Assembly (NCBI GenBank): GCA_016713585.1 | Contig: JADJOV010000015.1 | Location: forward strand, 1 to 53,556 | DNA: 53,556 bases | From: Bdellovibrionales bacterium | Lineage (GTDB): Bacteria > Bdellovibrionota > Bdellovibrionia > Bdellovibrionales > Bdellovibrionaceae | Direction: 5' to 3' | In this document: positions 23,028 through 30,254 of the stretch, piece by piece | Numbering within the stretch: position 1 is the stretch's first letter | Layout: the number at the start of each line of letters is the position of its first letter | Program-made: the position numbers and the translations under genes | The notes under the pieces: generated by a model | What the model was told of the DNA's origin: nothing | What the model saw: the letters and a program-made list of their open reading frames with translations, nothing else | Database searches by the model: none

Positions 23028-23894
23028 ATGACATTCAGGACTCATATTCAGCCACTGAGGTGGATAGTCTCTGTTATACTGATAGCAATTTTTGGCATTG
23101 GTCACCTTTCGTGGGGGGAAATGATTTCATTCCATGAAGGAAAAAACCAATTCGAGCAGGGGTCTAAGGAGTCTGAGGGTGTGGGATTTTACTATGAACC
23201 CCCGTCTTTGGAACCTCCAAAACTAGAGATGGAAGCTCAGGTTCCTTGCCCTTTCGGTTGCCAGAACAATTCGAATAAAGCATTTATGGAGAATATCCAA
23301 GACGTCAGGAAAGTCCTCGGGGCAACGCTATATACATCACCAGAAAAATTTGGGTCCAACCTTAAAGAGGTTGCGCGATTAATTGGAGATACGGCGGCAA
23401 AGGCTGCTCTTCATGCTCACTATAGAAGTTATTCTGAAGACCCACGGACAAAAAAAATGATTAGCATTGCTCAAGGAAAACCGTCCTATGCAGAGGCAGA
23501 TCCAAAGATAGAAGGCGATTGTTTTAAGGCAGTGAAGTTGATGCTCGTTGCGGCAGGCTTCGCCAAAGAAAAATGGAATGAAGGCATGGCCAAAAACGCA
23601 GGGCCAGGATTAGAAGCGCTAGGATTCAGAAACATATACGACCCAGAATCTCCGGGTCCACTCAAATCTTGTGGGGATGGTCCCCGGGGGAGTATTTGTG
23701 TTTATGCACCTATAGACCCAGGTCTAAAACGTAGATATGGAAATGCGCCTCCCGTTGAAGCGGCAGGACATATCGAAGTATATACAGGAAAGAGTTTTGG
23801 GGCCCAGTACCGCGGAGTTAACCCATACGATTCATACCAAAAAAAGTATAAGCTCATTGGAGTCTATGTGATGCCCCCGAGACAAGGGTCCTAA
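23028..23894 (+). CDS. secreted protein with a Cys/His catalytic-like pair
   Basis: ATG 23028 follows GGAGG (an upstream in-frame start at 23004 has no ribosome site). A signal peptide is clear: basic start, hydrophobic WIVSVILIAIFGIGHLSWG. The mature part of ~260 residues carries a PCPFGCQNN motif and later EGDCFKAVKLMLVAAGFA, then AAGHIEVYTGKSFGAQYRGV and YKLIGVYV. A Cys at the head of a helix followed by a G-H-I/V-x-V-Y strand is the NlpC/P60- or CHAP-like arrangement of cysteine peptidases/amidases, so a cell-wall-acting hydrolase is possible. I cannot confirm it by homology. No partner gene is nearby. Confidence 0.5.
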   Translation: MTFRTHIQPLRWIVSVILIAIFGIGHLSWGEMISFHEGKNQFEQGSKESEGVGFYYEPPSLEPPKLEMEAQVPCPFGCQNNSNKAFMENIQDVRKVLGATLYTSPEKFGSNLKEVARLIGDTAAKAALHAHYRSYSEDPRTKKMISIAQGKPSYAEADPKIEGDCFKAVKLMLVAAGFAKEKWNEGMAKNAGPGLEALGFRNIYDPESPGPLKSCGDGPRGSICVYAPIDPGLKRRYGNAPPVEAAGHIEVYTGKSFGAQYRGVNPYDSYQKKYKLIGVYVMPPRQGS

Positions 23895-24011
23895 ACTGTG
23901 GGCGTTTAAAGAACCGTCGAATGGAGCGAAAGCTTGCTTGGCATTTCAATCGCTTTTCCACCAAAACAAGTGAGATTTTCAGATTCTTGCCACTGCGTTC
24001 CAGCGACAACT

Positions 24012-24054
24012 ATATGGTCAACGACGCGCTCGGCTGACATTGGGTTTATGAACA
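24012..24054. repeat. 42-bp repeat, second copy at 30208-30249
   Basis: ATATGGTCAACGAC followed by CGCTCGGCTGACATTGG occurs here and at 30208-30249, where it directly abuts an IS91-type transposase remnant. It may be the end of that element; here nothing of the transposase remains. Confidence 0.6.
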
Positions 24055-24090
24055 TTTGCAAAAACGAATATTAAATTGAATGCTATTGGT

Positions 24091-24540
24091 ATGAACAAAA
24101 GAAACTTAATAATCTTAATGATGCTTTTTTCTTTTGAATGCCTCGCCCAGACAACCGCCCAGGGAAAAGCACTCAAATTTGAAAAAATTGGAGAGTTCCA
24201 AGTCTCAGGTATGAATAGTATCGAAAAGCTCATTACGACCAAAGCAGATCTCGACGAGTTTACCGGAGAAGCGAAATCGAAGATCAGTTCAAATTTGGTA
24301 GATTTTAATACAGAGTCGATTTTAGCTCTGGGTTATTATTTGGGAAGCTACTGCGGTGCCGTTGGATTTGAATACTTGAAGGTTCATTCTATTTCATTGG
24401 ATAAGTCTAAACTATTCGTGGAGATAAAACTAAGATACAATGACGACTGCGACGCAACAGGTTCTGCATCAGGAATATTTAGGATCAAAGCGAAGGTTTC
24501 GAAAGAATCGCAACTAGCAGTTAGAATGCTTCCAAGATAG
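24091..24540 (+). CDS. exported protein with a PrcB-like C-terminal region
   Basis: ~149 residues from ATG 24091 (MNKRN); an in-frame ATG five codons earlier is less likely. A signal peptide with LIILMMLFSFECLAQ is visible. The C-terminal half reads ILALGYYLGSYCGAVGFEYLKVHSISLDKSKLFVEIKLRY..IFRIKAKV, a beta-strand layout like the PrcB C-terminal domain (V-x-L-G..G-x-x-x-I/V-x-x-I-x-x-x..L-x-V-x-V). Such domains occur in periplasmic proteins, sometimes linked to protease complexes. Two Cys (YCG and DDC) may form a disulfide. It stands alone on the plus strand. Confidence 0.5.
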   Translation: MNKRNLIILMMLFSFECLAQTTAQGKALKFEKIGEFQVSGMNSIEKLITTKADLDEFTGEAKSKISSNLVDFNTESILALGYYLGSYCGAVGFEYLKVHSISLDKSKLFVEIKLRYNDDCDATGSASGIFRIKAKVSKESQLAVRMLPR

Positions 24541-24555
24541 TCACAATCTATAACC

Positions 24556-24818
24556 CTAGCTACTTGTGCGTTCGCGTGATCGGAAAAGCTCGGAATTAAA
24601 AATCACAACGCGAGTCAAATTTCGTTTCTAAAAATATGTACTGTACATTCGTTGAATTCGACATTCAGTTCTTTTAATGAAAATTAGTTACGAAGAACAT
24701 ATGAAAGATCGAATCGAAATGCCGATCTTCGACGAGTCAATTTTTTATTCCGAGATAAAACGGCGAAAGTTTGGAATCAGCGATGAAGAGATGGAATCGG
24801 TCGTTGAGTATTTCAGAT
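24556..24818. repeat. 263-bp repeat, second copy at 34520-34781
   Basis: From CTAGCTACTTGTGCG to TTTCAGAT the two copies are ~97% identical and 10 kb apart. The unit holds a 13-bp palindrome and the first ~46 codons of a small gene. The copies differ in a T-run (six versus five) that decides the reading frame. Confidence 0.85.
24636..24648. promoter_or_regulatory. perfect palindrome ATGTACTGTACAT upstream of the small gene
   Basis: ATGTAC-T-GTACAT lies 29 bp upstream of the small gene start at 24677 and is conserved in the second copy at 34600-34612. It is a plausible operator for a dimeric repressor; the regulator is unknown. Confidence 0.55.
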
Positions 24819-24841
24819 CAGGCCTGACCGGTTCAATTTGA
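24677..24841 (+). CDS. small acidic protein in the 263-bp repeat (truncated copy)
   Basis: 54 residues: MKISYEEHMKDRIEMPIF..SEIKRRKFGISDEEMESVVEYF, then a divergent tail RSGLTGSI. In the other copy (34641-34867) the sequence after VVEYFR continues for 28 more residues in the matching frame, so the natural product is ~75 residues and this copy is cut short where the repeat ends. It is mostly helical and charged with no recognised family; it could be a small regulator or antitoxin-like protein. A palindrome lies 29 bp upstream. Confidence 0.5.
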   Translation: MKISYEEHMKDRIEMPIFDESIFYSEIKRRKFGISDEEMESVVEYFRSGLTGSI

Positions 24842-25319
24842 ATTAATTCAAGCCGTAGATCCTACAACAGAAGCAGAACTCCAGCGGCAGCCGTCGGGAG
24901 GGCCAGTATCCATGAGGCTCTTCTGAATTGAACCTGAGCGAATTGTTCTAAGCAGACCCCAAAGCGTTCCTTTAAATTGGTCTGTGAGTTTTTTTCAGCT
25001 GCAACCGTAGTTGAAAGAGAACTGCTACGGCCAGCAAAACCCTGACAGCATTTTTTGTTTTTACCGGAAGCCTTCGAATATCAAGGTGGCCCCTTGTGGA
25101 GACGAGAGGAGGGAGTTCTCTCCTGTTATTGATATCAGCGCGATGATCCTGCCATCCTCCAGCACAAGAGAGGGATCCCACGACTTCCGTAAACGCTTTT
25201 AAGTTCTGGATTTTGCAATCCAGGTCCTGACGCCGGAGATGTCTTCTGTCCGATTGGACCAGTCGCGAGCTTATAGCCTTCTACGTCACCATCCGTTTGG
25301 GCTCTGCCTCTAACTTCCT
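24842..25319. other. gene-free stretch
   Basis: 478 bp without a supported gene. Only short open frames occur on either strand and none has a recognisable product. It separates the small repeat gene from the 359-bp repeat. Confidence 0.4.
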
Positions 25320-25678
25320 ACTAACTCGTGTTTATAGAGGTTCACAATGTTATGGCTGGAACATCTTGCTTGCCCGCCCGTACATCGGCGGCGCTTGGCC
25401 ATGACTATTTGATCAACACTGTCGCCAGTCGTCGACCGCCATGGGCTTTACCAGTGGAAAGACCTCCTTTCTGGACAGAGCCAGACGCTAGTCGCACGTC
25501 CCAGATCTTTCTTTATTTTGTTTCCCGCAGGAGATCTGTGGATTGCTACCCGAGAAAGGGCGGGCAAATATTTTTTGTACGACAGGAATTGAACCGCGAC
25601 GACTTATAAGTCATCGTGTTCGAAGTTCCTTGTCTGTGTTCTGTAAGCTGATATCAACATCATAGGACATAATGGTGC
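25320..25678. repeat. 359-bp repeat ending in the attachment-like core, second copy at 29029-29386
   Basis: From ACTAACTCGTG to TGGTGC the two copies are ~97% identical. The unit includes a near-perfect palindrome GACTTATAAGTC (second copy GACTTTTAAGTC) and the 25-bp core shared with tRNA-Leu. A 93-codon open frame across it is not conserved as a clear protein, as an indel shortens it in copy 2. It looks like a duplicated integration-site flank. Confidence 0.8.
25654..25678. repeat. attachment-like core, copy 2 of 3
   Basis: An exact 25-bp match to the tRNA-Leu 3' end sequence at 19946-19970. It marks the boundary between the segment carrying the surface-protein genes and the segment carrying the HigBA/LysR/ART genes. 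Confidence 0.7.
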
Positions 25679-25727
25679 AGGTGACGTACAAGTAGTTGAA
25701 CTACCAGATGCAATTAAAACGGTACTG

Positions 25728-25922
25728 GTGCGATGGAATAGTGTCAAGATTGATTTAAATGAGCTGGCAAGACTACGTTGGATCAAAAACATGACAATTC
25801 CAAAAATATGCAATGCCCTGGGCTGGTCTCGGTCCGTCGTTCAGGTGAGTATTCGAACCACTCGGAATTATCTAGTTTCAAAAAACTTTACTTTACAATA
25901 TGTCAACAATACCGTACAGTAG
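25728..25922 (+). CDS. short HTH-like protein or fragment beside the attachment core
   Basis: The frame is open from the repeat core at 25651 (INIIGHNGAGDVQVVELPDAIKTVLVRW) and continues as DLNELARLRWIKNMTIPKICNALGWSRSVVQ to TAG 25920-25922. The first convincing start is GTG 25728. The T-I-P-K-I-C-N-A-L-G-W-S-R-S-V-V pattern is a classic helix-turn-helix. The reading of the upstream part through the core suggests that an older, longer gene was joined here by recombination. I do not recognise the family. Confidence 0.35.
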   Translation: MRWNSVKIDLNELARLRWIKNMTIPKICNALGWSRSVVQVSIRTTRNYLVSKNFTLQYVNNTVQ

Positions 25923-25938
25923 AGAAAGGGTCTGCAAA

Positions 25939-26259
25939 ATGAATTTGCCACTGAAGTTTCAGGTTTTAAGAACGCAAGAATTTAATGAGTGGTTTGATAG
26001 TCAGACCAATCCCACACAAGGGCTCATTCTTGCGCGATTGCATAGGATTTCGGTCGAAGGACATTTTGGAACTACGAATTACTTTGATGACCTCATAGAG
26101 CTGAAATGGACCTCGGGATTGCGTGTTTATACGTCCAGAATTGGACAAATGGTTATCGTTATACTCGGCGGAGGAAATAAAAATGGGCAAAACAAAGATA
26201 TCAAAAAAGCAAAAAAGACCCTTGAAAAGATCAAAAAATCCTATCTTGGTAGCTCATGA
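25939..26259 (+). CDS. RelE-like killer toxin of an addiction module
   Basis: 106 residues from ATG 25939 (MNLPLKFQV); earlier in-frame codons are unlikely. The addiction-module killer layout is present: VLRTQEFNEWFDSQTNP, a helix ILARLHRISVEGHFG, the strand DDLIELKWTSGLRVYTSRIG and the signature VIVILGGGNKNGQNKDI-x-K-A. These RelE-superfamily toxins stop translation by cleaving mRNA. The antitoxin gene overlaps its end by 77 bp. Unlike the related pair at 6.3-6.9 kb, this one is complete. Confidence 0.82.
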   Translation: MNLPLKFQVLRTQEFNEWFDSQTNPTQGLILARLHRISVEGHFGTTNYFDDLIELKWTSGLRVYTSRIGQMVIVILGGGNKNGQNKDIKKAKKTLEKIKKSYLGSS

Positions 26260-26506
26260 TCCATTTTCTGCTGAGCTTGCCGATCCAAAGCTGATCAAGC
26301 AAGCTGTATTGCAGGCTCTTGTTGATGGCGATCTGGAGGCCGTTCGTGATGTGCTTATCGCTCATCTGCAAACAGTAAATAAATCGAAATTAGCGTCCAA
26401 GGCCAAGCTTGGACGCCAAACTTTGTATGATTTGATGGATTCTGAGAAGGAATTCAATCCTTCGATTAAAACCCTGGCTAACATTCTTGAAAATATCGCG
26501 GCTTAA
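26183..26506 (+). CDS. HTH antidote partner of the 25939-26259 toxin
   Basis: The likely start is ATG 26183 (MGKTKISKKQ), with GGAGG ten bases upstream inside the toxin gene. ~107 residues: a basic N-terminus, then the helix DPKLIKQAVLQALVDGDLEAVRDVLIAHL, then an HTH (NKSKLASKAKLGRQTLYDLMDSEKEFNPS) and LANILENI. The L-I-x-x-A-L-x-D-x-D..R-Q-T-L-Y-x-x-x arrangement matches the HigA-like antidote family. It would neutralise the toxin and autoregulate. A terminator hairpin follows at 26529. Confidence 0.8.
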   Translation: MGKTKISKKQKRPLKRSKNPILVAHDPFSAELADPKLIKQAVLQALVDGDLEAVRDVLIAHLQTVNKSKLASKAKLGRQTLYDLMDSEKEFNPSIKTLANILENIAA

Positions 26507-26528
26507 GATTCTCAACATTACCGTCCAT

Positions 26529-26554
26529 AAAACACCCGATAAAGTAGGGGTTTT
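26529..26554. terminator. terminator hairpin between the TA module and the small secreted gene
   Basis: AAAACACCC (26529-26537) pairs with GGGGTTTT (26547-26554), allowing one unpaired A. The AAAA and TTTT flanks make it usable in both directions. It serves the convergent genes at 26183 and 26628. Confidence 0.6.
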
Positions 26555-26627
26555 AATAACGCAATAGTAAATTCTTATATCGAATACAATAAGGCGCGCC
26601 CTTCGTAAGGTTTTAAACTTCAAACGA

Positions 26628-26909
26628 TCATCTTCTTAATGTAGGACCTGATGATGTTATTGACCTGCAAATAAATGTTGTCCCTTCATCTTCTCCAGGG
26701 CGACAGTTTGAGCCATAACTTTTCACAAAACGGCCATTTATTTTACACTCTTGTACCCATCGCCCTGCTGTATAGGGATGATCTGCATCTGTAACCTCGC
26801 AAGATGTTGCGCAGGGCGCTTTGCCATCCTGACAAGAGTTCCAAGGATTTTGCGCGTGCGAAATGTTTGAAATCAGTGAAAAAAGAACAACAAAAAATAT
26901 TTTTTTCAT
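26628..26909 (-). CDS. small secreted cysteine-rich protein
   Basis: 93 residues, ATG 26909 behind a strong AGGAGG. The signal peptide is KKIFFVVLFSLISNISHAQ. The mature ~74 residues carry six Cys (SCQDGKAPCATSCEV, ECKIN, SNCRPG, FICRS), enough for three disulfides in the periplasm or outside. I do not recognise a family; the size and Cys pattern suggest a small stable secreted protein or inhibitor. It is divergent from the LysR gene, which may regulate it. Confidence 0.6.
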   Translation of the reverse strand: MKKIFFVVLFSLISNISHAQNPWNSCQDGKAPCATSCEVTDADHPYTAGRWVQECKINGRFVKSYGSNCRPGEDEGTTFICRSITSSGPTLRR

Positions 26910-27011
26910 ATTAAGCCTCCTAATTTGAGTACATTTATACGCTATATTTCTAAAACATAAAGTGACTTATAATTCAATAAATAGTAACCTTAACTTAACA
27001 AGGATAAAAGA

Positions 27012-27827
27012 ATGAAAGTTCAAGACTTAAATTTAGCAGGCTTAAAGTATTTCTTGGATGCTGTAGAGTTAAAGAGCGTTACTTTAAGCGCTGAAAAAAA
27101 TAATGTTTCCCGCTCCGCCATTAGCCAATCTATTCGCCGGTTGGAGCATTGGTGCGGCTGTGACCTTCTAACCCATGATAAACGTGTTTTTATCCTAACT
27201 GAGAAAGGAGTTTCTTTTTATAATTCCGCAAAATGGAACTACGAAAATTTCGAAAAGGGGTTTTTGCAAAAAATAAATTCCGAGGAAATACTTAAAATTG
27301 GATGTTCGGCATCTCTTGTACACATAGTCTTTCCCGTCTTTGGCTCAGGATTGGATAAAGTAAATAGCCCAACCATCAAAATAGGAACTTCACAGCAGCT
27401 TCTTAGTCTGCTGGACGATGAAGAAATCAATCTCGCTTTCCTTATCGATGCTAGTAAATCTAGGCAGCGCAATTATGCTGAAATTTACTCTGACGATTTT
27501 GAGTTGCGCTCAAAGTCAGGATCTCTAGAAAATACTCTTATTACAACGGAGAATAGACCAGAAATTGAATCCCTATTTCGCTATGCAAACAAGAAGAAAA
27601 TTAAATTTAAAAATCATATTGTTGTTGAAAGTTGGACGAATTCTAACCGTTTGGCAGAAATTATAGAAAGCGTTTGTCTTGTTCCAGCTCATCTCCCAAA
27701 AGGAAAGCTGAAGTCAATTTCATTGAAAGGCTGGAAATACTCTTACAAAGCATACGCTGTTTCTCGAAAGAGGAGTTTATTAAGTAGCTTTGAAACAGAA
27801 ATTTTGTTTCAACTATCTAAAAAATAA
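27012..27827 (+). CDS. LysR-family transcription regulator
   Basis: 271 residues from ATG 27012 after AGGA. The N-terminal winged HTH is typical of LysR: LKYFLDAVELKSVTLSAEKNNVSRSAISQSIRRLEHWCGCDLLTHDKR (split by turns), residues ~10-60. The co-inducer domain is shorter than usual and diverged (family members are ~300 residues). It is divergent from the Cys-rich secreted protein gene (103 bp apart), the classical arrangement for regulation of the neighbour. It is convergent with the ADP-ribosyltransferase gene, 23 bp away. Confidence 0.82.
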   Translation: MKVQDLNLAGLKYFLDAVELKSVTLSAEKNNVSRSAISQSIRRLEHWCGCDLLTHDKRVFILTEKGVSFYNSAKWNYENFEKGFLQKINSEEILKIGCSASLVHIVFPVFGSGLDKVNSPTIKIGTSQQLLSLLDDEEINLAFLIDASKSRQRNYAEIYSDDFELRSKSGSLENTLITTENRPEIESLFRYANKKKIKFKNHIVVESWTNSNRLAEIIESVCLVPAHLPKGKLKSISLKGWKYSYKAYAVSRKRSLLSSFETEILFQLSKK

Positions 27828-27850
27828 ATTTAATCCTTAAGTTAAATCTG

Positions 27851-28672
27851 TCAATTGATTGAAAGATGAACTACACGGAATAAAATTTTTGAGACTTTGG
27901 TTCGCATTCGAATGGGCATTGTCCTTTCCGAGATATGTTCCACCCTCATAGTAAGACCTCTTTGAAGAAGTATCTCATGCTCGTTAGTCTCGGAAAGATG
28001 CAGTCCATGTATGCCAGTGGATCGGATCTCAATAATAAAAAGATGCGGAATTCCTCCGACACGAGTGGCGGTGACTTGTGCGAACTCATACGCAACCCTT
28101 GGCTCTTGAGAAGTTGATAAAAACCCGAAGTCTTTAAAAGTTTGTTTTTCTTGAATGATAGCTGGATCATCAATTGTCATGCCACGAAATAGAATAAGGC
28201 CTTTGGGCAATAGCGGACTTTCCCAAATGCCGTGTTCAATGGCATTAGCGGTTCTCGCAACAAAAGAACTATACATACTAGGCTTAATGCTTCTATTTGT
28301 TAGTTGCTTATCTTTGATGAATTCTCTTAAGTAACCATTGATTCCATCAAACTGTCCACCTGGTTTGTCTGGATATATTTTAGCATAATGTCGAACAGCC
28401 TTTTGAACATCAGGTGGCAAACTTTTGATCACTTGCCGAGACTGCGCACCAATAAAATCGGCAGACTTTTCATCTATATGCCAGGATTCTGCTAATCGGT
28501 CAGATTGGAATAGACTTGGCCAAGACTCTCGCAATTCTTTTTCAGCATCCATCTGAGCCAAATAGTCATAAGACGTACTACGGTAGAGCTGAGAACATAA
28601 AATGGCTTGAGACCTCTCAGAAAGGATTATTAAAACCAGAAATAAAATAAACGCCTTGCTGAGTGAATGCAT
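27851..28672 (-). CDS. secreted mono-ADP-ribosyltransferase (ADPRT exoenzyme-like)
   Basis: The start is ATG 28672 after GGCGG (the upstream TTG 28702 is less likely). 273 residues with a signal peptide (LSKAFILFLVLIILSERSQA). The C-terminal domain has the R-S-E layout of arginine-type ADP-ribosyltransferases: GLILFRGMTI (Arg 163), FGFLSTSQEPRVAYEFA (STS 186-188) and NEHEILLQRG with E-x-E at 231-233. Such enzymes transfer ADP-ribose from NAD to Arg of target proteins; bacterial members are toxins or effectors. Target and exporter are unknown. No immunity gene such as an ADP-ribosylhydrolase is adjacent. Confidence 0.82.
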   Translation of the reverse strand: MHSLSKAFILFLVLIILSERSQAILCSQLYRSTSYDYLAQMDAEKELRESWPSLFQSDRLAESWHIDEKSADFIGAQSRQVIKSLPPDVQKAVRHYAKIYPDKPGGQFDGINGYLREFIKDKQLTNRSIKPSMYSSFVARTANAIEHGIWESPLLPKGLILFRGMTIDDPAIIQEKQTFKDFGFLSTSQEPRVAYEFAQVTATRVGGIPHLFIIEIRSTGIHGLHLSETNEHEILLQRGLTMRVEHISERTMPIRMRTKVSKILFRVVHLSIN

Positions 28673-28702
28673 GAGTCCGCCTAGATTTCGTTTTCGATTC
28701 AA

Positions 28703-29028
28703 ATATTGTTCCAGAAAGTAATGATTTTAGATGACGATTCGTTCATACCATTAAAGCTATTTGAGGCGAGGTATCGACTCAAAAATTTATTCTTGTTTAG
28801 CGCTCATACTCATTTTTACCCCATATGAGTTCCTATGGGAATACCCCAAAGAGGTAGTACAGTATAAGTCTGGAGCGCTCCCCATTTCTTATTTTGGATT
28901 CAGTGCTATTAAACTAGCAAAATCAAGTTCTTAGCAAAGTGATGTAGATCACCAAAAACCTAACTCTATCCCCCCCCCCTATTATACAGCCAGCACGGTT
29001 TCTGAGATTTCAGTAATAATATATGCGG
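28703..29028. other. intergenic stretch with a long C-run
   Basis: 326 bp with no supported gene. It contains a run of C bases around 28971-28979. It should hold the promoter of the ADP-ribosyltransferase gene, but no convincing -35/-10 pair was identified. Confidence 0.35.
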
Positions 29029-29386
29029 ACTAACTCGTGTTTACAGAGGTTCACAATGTTATGGCTGGAACATCTTGCTTACCCGCCCGGACATCGGCGG
29101 CGCTTGACCATGACTATTTGATCAACACTGTCGCCAGTCGTCGACCGCCATGGGCTTTACCAGTGGAAAGACCTCCTTTCTGGACAGAGCCAGACGCTAG
29201 TCGCACGTCCCAGATCTTTCTTTATTTTGTTTCCCGCAGGAGATCTGTGGATTGCCACCCGAGAAAGGACGGGCAAATATTTTTGTACGATAGAAATTGA
29301 ACCGCGACGACTTTTAAGTCATCGTGTTCGAAGTTCCTGGTCTGTGTTCTGTAAGCTGATATCAACATCATAGGACATAATGGTGC
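29029..29386. repeat. second copy of the 359-bp repeat
   Basis: Matches 25320-25678 with a few substitutions and a one-base difference in a T-run (29278-29283 region). The last 25 bp are the tRNA-Leu 3' end core. Confidence 0.8.
29362..29386. repeat. attachment-like core, copy 3 of 3
   Basis: The exact 25-bp match to 19946-19970. It is the right boundary of the segment holding HigBA, LysR and the ADP-ribosyltransferase, before the antitoxin/Doc pair. Confidence 0.7.
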
Positions 29387-29422
29387 CCCTAGTGGACGAT
29401 CCTAGAACCGTTCTTTCTGAGT

Positions 29423-29562
29423 GTTCTCCAGAACTAAGTGCATGATTTTACTGATCACGAGTCTTCGGTGGAGAACAAATACTGGAGAACGGGTACTTGT
29501 TCTCTACAGCACTATCTGTTCTCCAGTATCATGTTGATTTTATGGTAGACTATTGGTATACT
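29423..29562 (+). promoter_or_regulatory. cluster of GTTCTCC inverted repeats and promoter of the Doc module
   Basis: GTTCTCCAGAAC (29423-29434) is palindromic. ATACTGGAGAAC (29479-29490) and GTTCTCCAGTAT (29518-29529) are perfect 12-bp inverted repeats, with further GAGAAC (29471-29476) and GTTCTC (29499-29504) half-sites between and around them. A promoter TTGATT (29534-29539) and TATACT (29557-29562) with 17-bp spacing follows. These look like operators for the AbrB-like antitoxin or a toxin-antitoxin complex. Confidence 0.6.
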
Positions 29563-29585
29563 TAAGATCGACCTGGAGGTTATCA

Positions 29586-29816
29586 ATGATTGCCAAAAAG
29601 CTAACCAAAGTGGGCAACACCCAAGCTGTTGTTTTGGATAAAACGCTGCTGAGTCTTGTCGACGCCGATACAGAGAGCACTTTCAAAATTTCTGTAGATG
29701 GCAAAAAAATTGTACTTGAAGCGATGACCCAAAAAGAAGTCGACCGTATGGCCTTGGAAGCCAGCGATAAAATCCGTAAGGTTCAGAAGAATGTCTTCAA
29801 GAAACTCGCCAAGTGA
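29586..29816 (+). CDS. AbrB/MazE-like antitoxin paired with Doc
   Basis: 76 residues from ATG 29586, with GGAGG eight bases upstream. The N-terminus AKKLTKVGNTQAVVLDKTLLSLVD is a swapped-hairpin AbrB/SpoVT DNA-binding domain (x-K-x-G-N-S/T-x-A-V-x-x-x..L). The C-terminal helix ALEASDKIRKVQKNVFKKLAK is likely the toxin-binding part. It overlaps the Doc start by 26 bp. Known Doc toxins usually pair with Phd; an AbrB-type partner is a recognised alternative. It would repress the promoter just upstream. Confidence 0.8.
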   Translation: MIAKKLTKVGNTQAVVLDKTLLSLVDADTESTFKISVDGKKIVLEAMTQKEVDRMALEASDKIRKVQKNVFKKLAK

Positions 29817-30252
29817 GCCTTTCTACATTTCATTGGACGTCGTACTCGAGATTCATCAGCGTCAGCTGAAAGAATTTGGTGGCGCTGAGGGAATTCGAAA
29901 TCGATCGGGTCTTGAAGCTGCTGTTGAAAGTCCCAAAGCTACCTTTGATGGCAACGATCTGTATCCAACGATATTTTTAAAGGCCGCAGCTTACGCCTGT
30001 CATTTGGCGGAATCCCAAGCTTTTGTTGATGGCAACAAGCGCGCGGCGCTTGACGTCGCTTTAACTTTTTTGGCCATCAATGGCTTTGATATTGAAGATG
30101 AGCAAATGGAACTCTATGAGGCGATGATTGCCATCGCCGAAAAGCGAATGTCCAAAGCGCAAATGGCCACTTTGTTCGAGAGATTGACCCACCTCATAAA
30201 GAGATCTATATGGTCAACGACTCGCTCGGCTGACATTGGTTTTGTGAACTGA
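29791..30252 (+). CDS. doc: Doc-family (Fic fold) toxin
   Basis: 153 residues from ATG 29791, overlapping the antitoxin. The N-terminal helix region SLDVVLEIHQRQLKEFGGAEGIRNRSGLEAAVESP is typical of death-on-curing toxins, and the Fic-like motif reads ESQAFVDGNKRAALDVALTFL. The usual H-x-F-x-D-x-N-K-R has Gln instead of His at its first position; Doc phosphorylates EF-Tu and relies on that loop, so activity needs testing, although Gln occurs in some annotated relatives. The last ~13 residues (SIWSTTRSADIGFVN) are encoded by a 42-bp repeat that also abuts an IS91 relic, so the natural C-terminus may have been replaced. Confidence 0.78.
   Translation: MSSRNSPSEPFYISLDVVLEIHQRQLKEFGGAEGIRNRSGLEAAVESPKATFDGNDLYPTIFLKAAAYACHLAESQAFVDGNKRAALDVALTFLAINGFDIEDEQMELYEAMIAIAEKRMSKAQMATLFERLTHLIKRSIWSTTRSADIGFVN
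30208..30249. repeat. 42-bp repeat beside the IS91 relic
   Basis: Second copy of the 24012-24054 sequence. Its right side touches the stop of the IS91-type transposase relic at 30255, consistent with an element end. Confidence 0.6.
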
Positions 30253-30254
30253 GG

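Noticed and set aside
23906..24041. Short minus-strand frame MSAERVVDHIVVAGTQW...
   Set aside because: Resembles a RadC-like phrase but is only 45 codons, lacks the metal-binding motif and overlaps the 42-bp repeat; no support as a gene.
24018..24242. 74-codon minus-strand frame antisense to the 24091 gene
   Set aside because: It overlaps the signal peptide and body of a better-supported exported protein.
25328..25609. 93-codon open frame across the 359-bp repeat
   Set aside because: The second copy is shortened by an indel, no ribosome site is present and no family is recognised; likely incidental.
25575..25640. Possible tRNA in the 359-bp repeat (GACTTATAAGTC as an anticodon arm, GGTTCAATTCC-like T-arm)
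   Set aside because: The T-stem does not pair and the arm is a plain palindrome with a six-base loop; the second copy breaks no pairing constraint. Treated as a repeat only.
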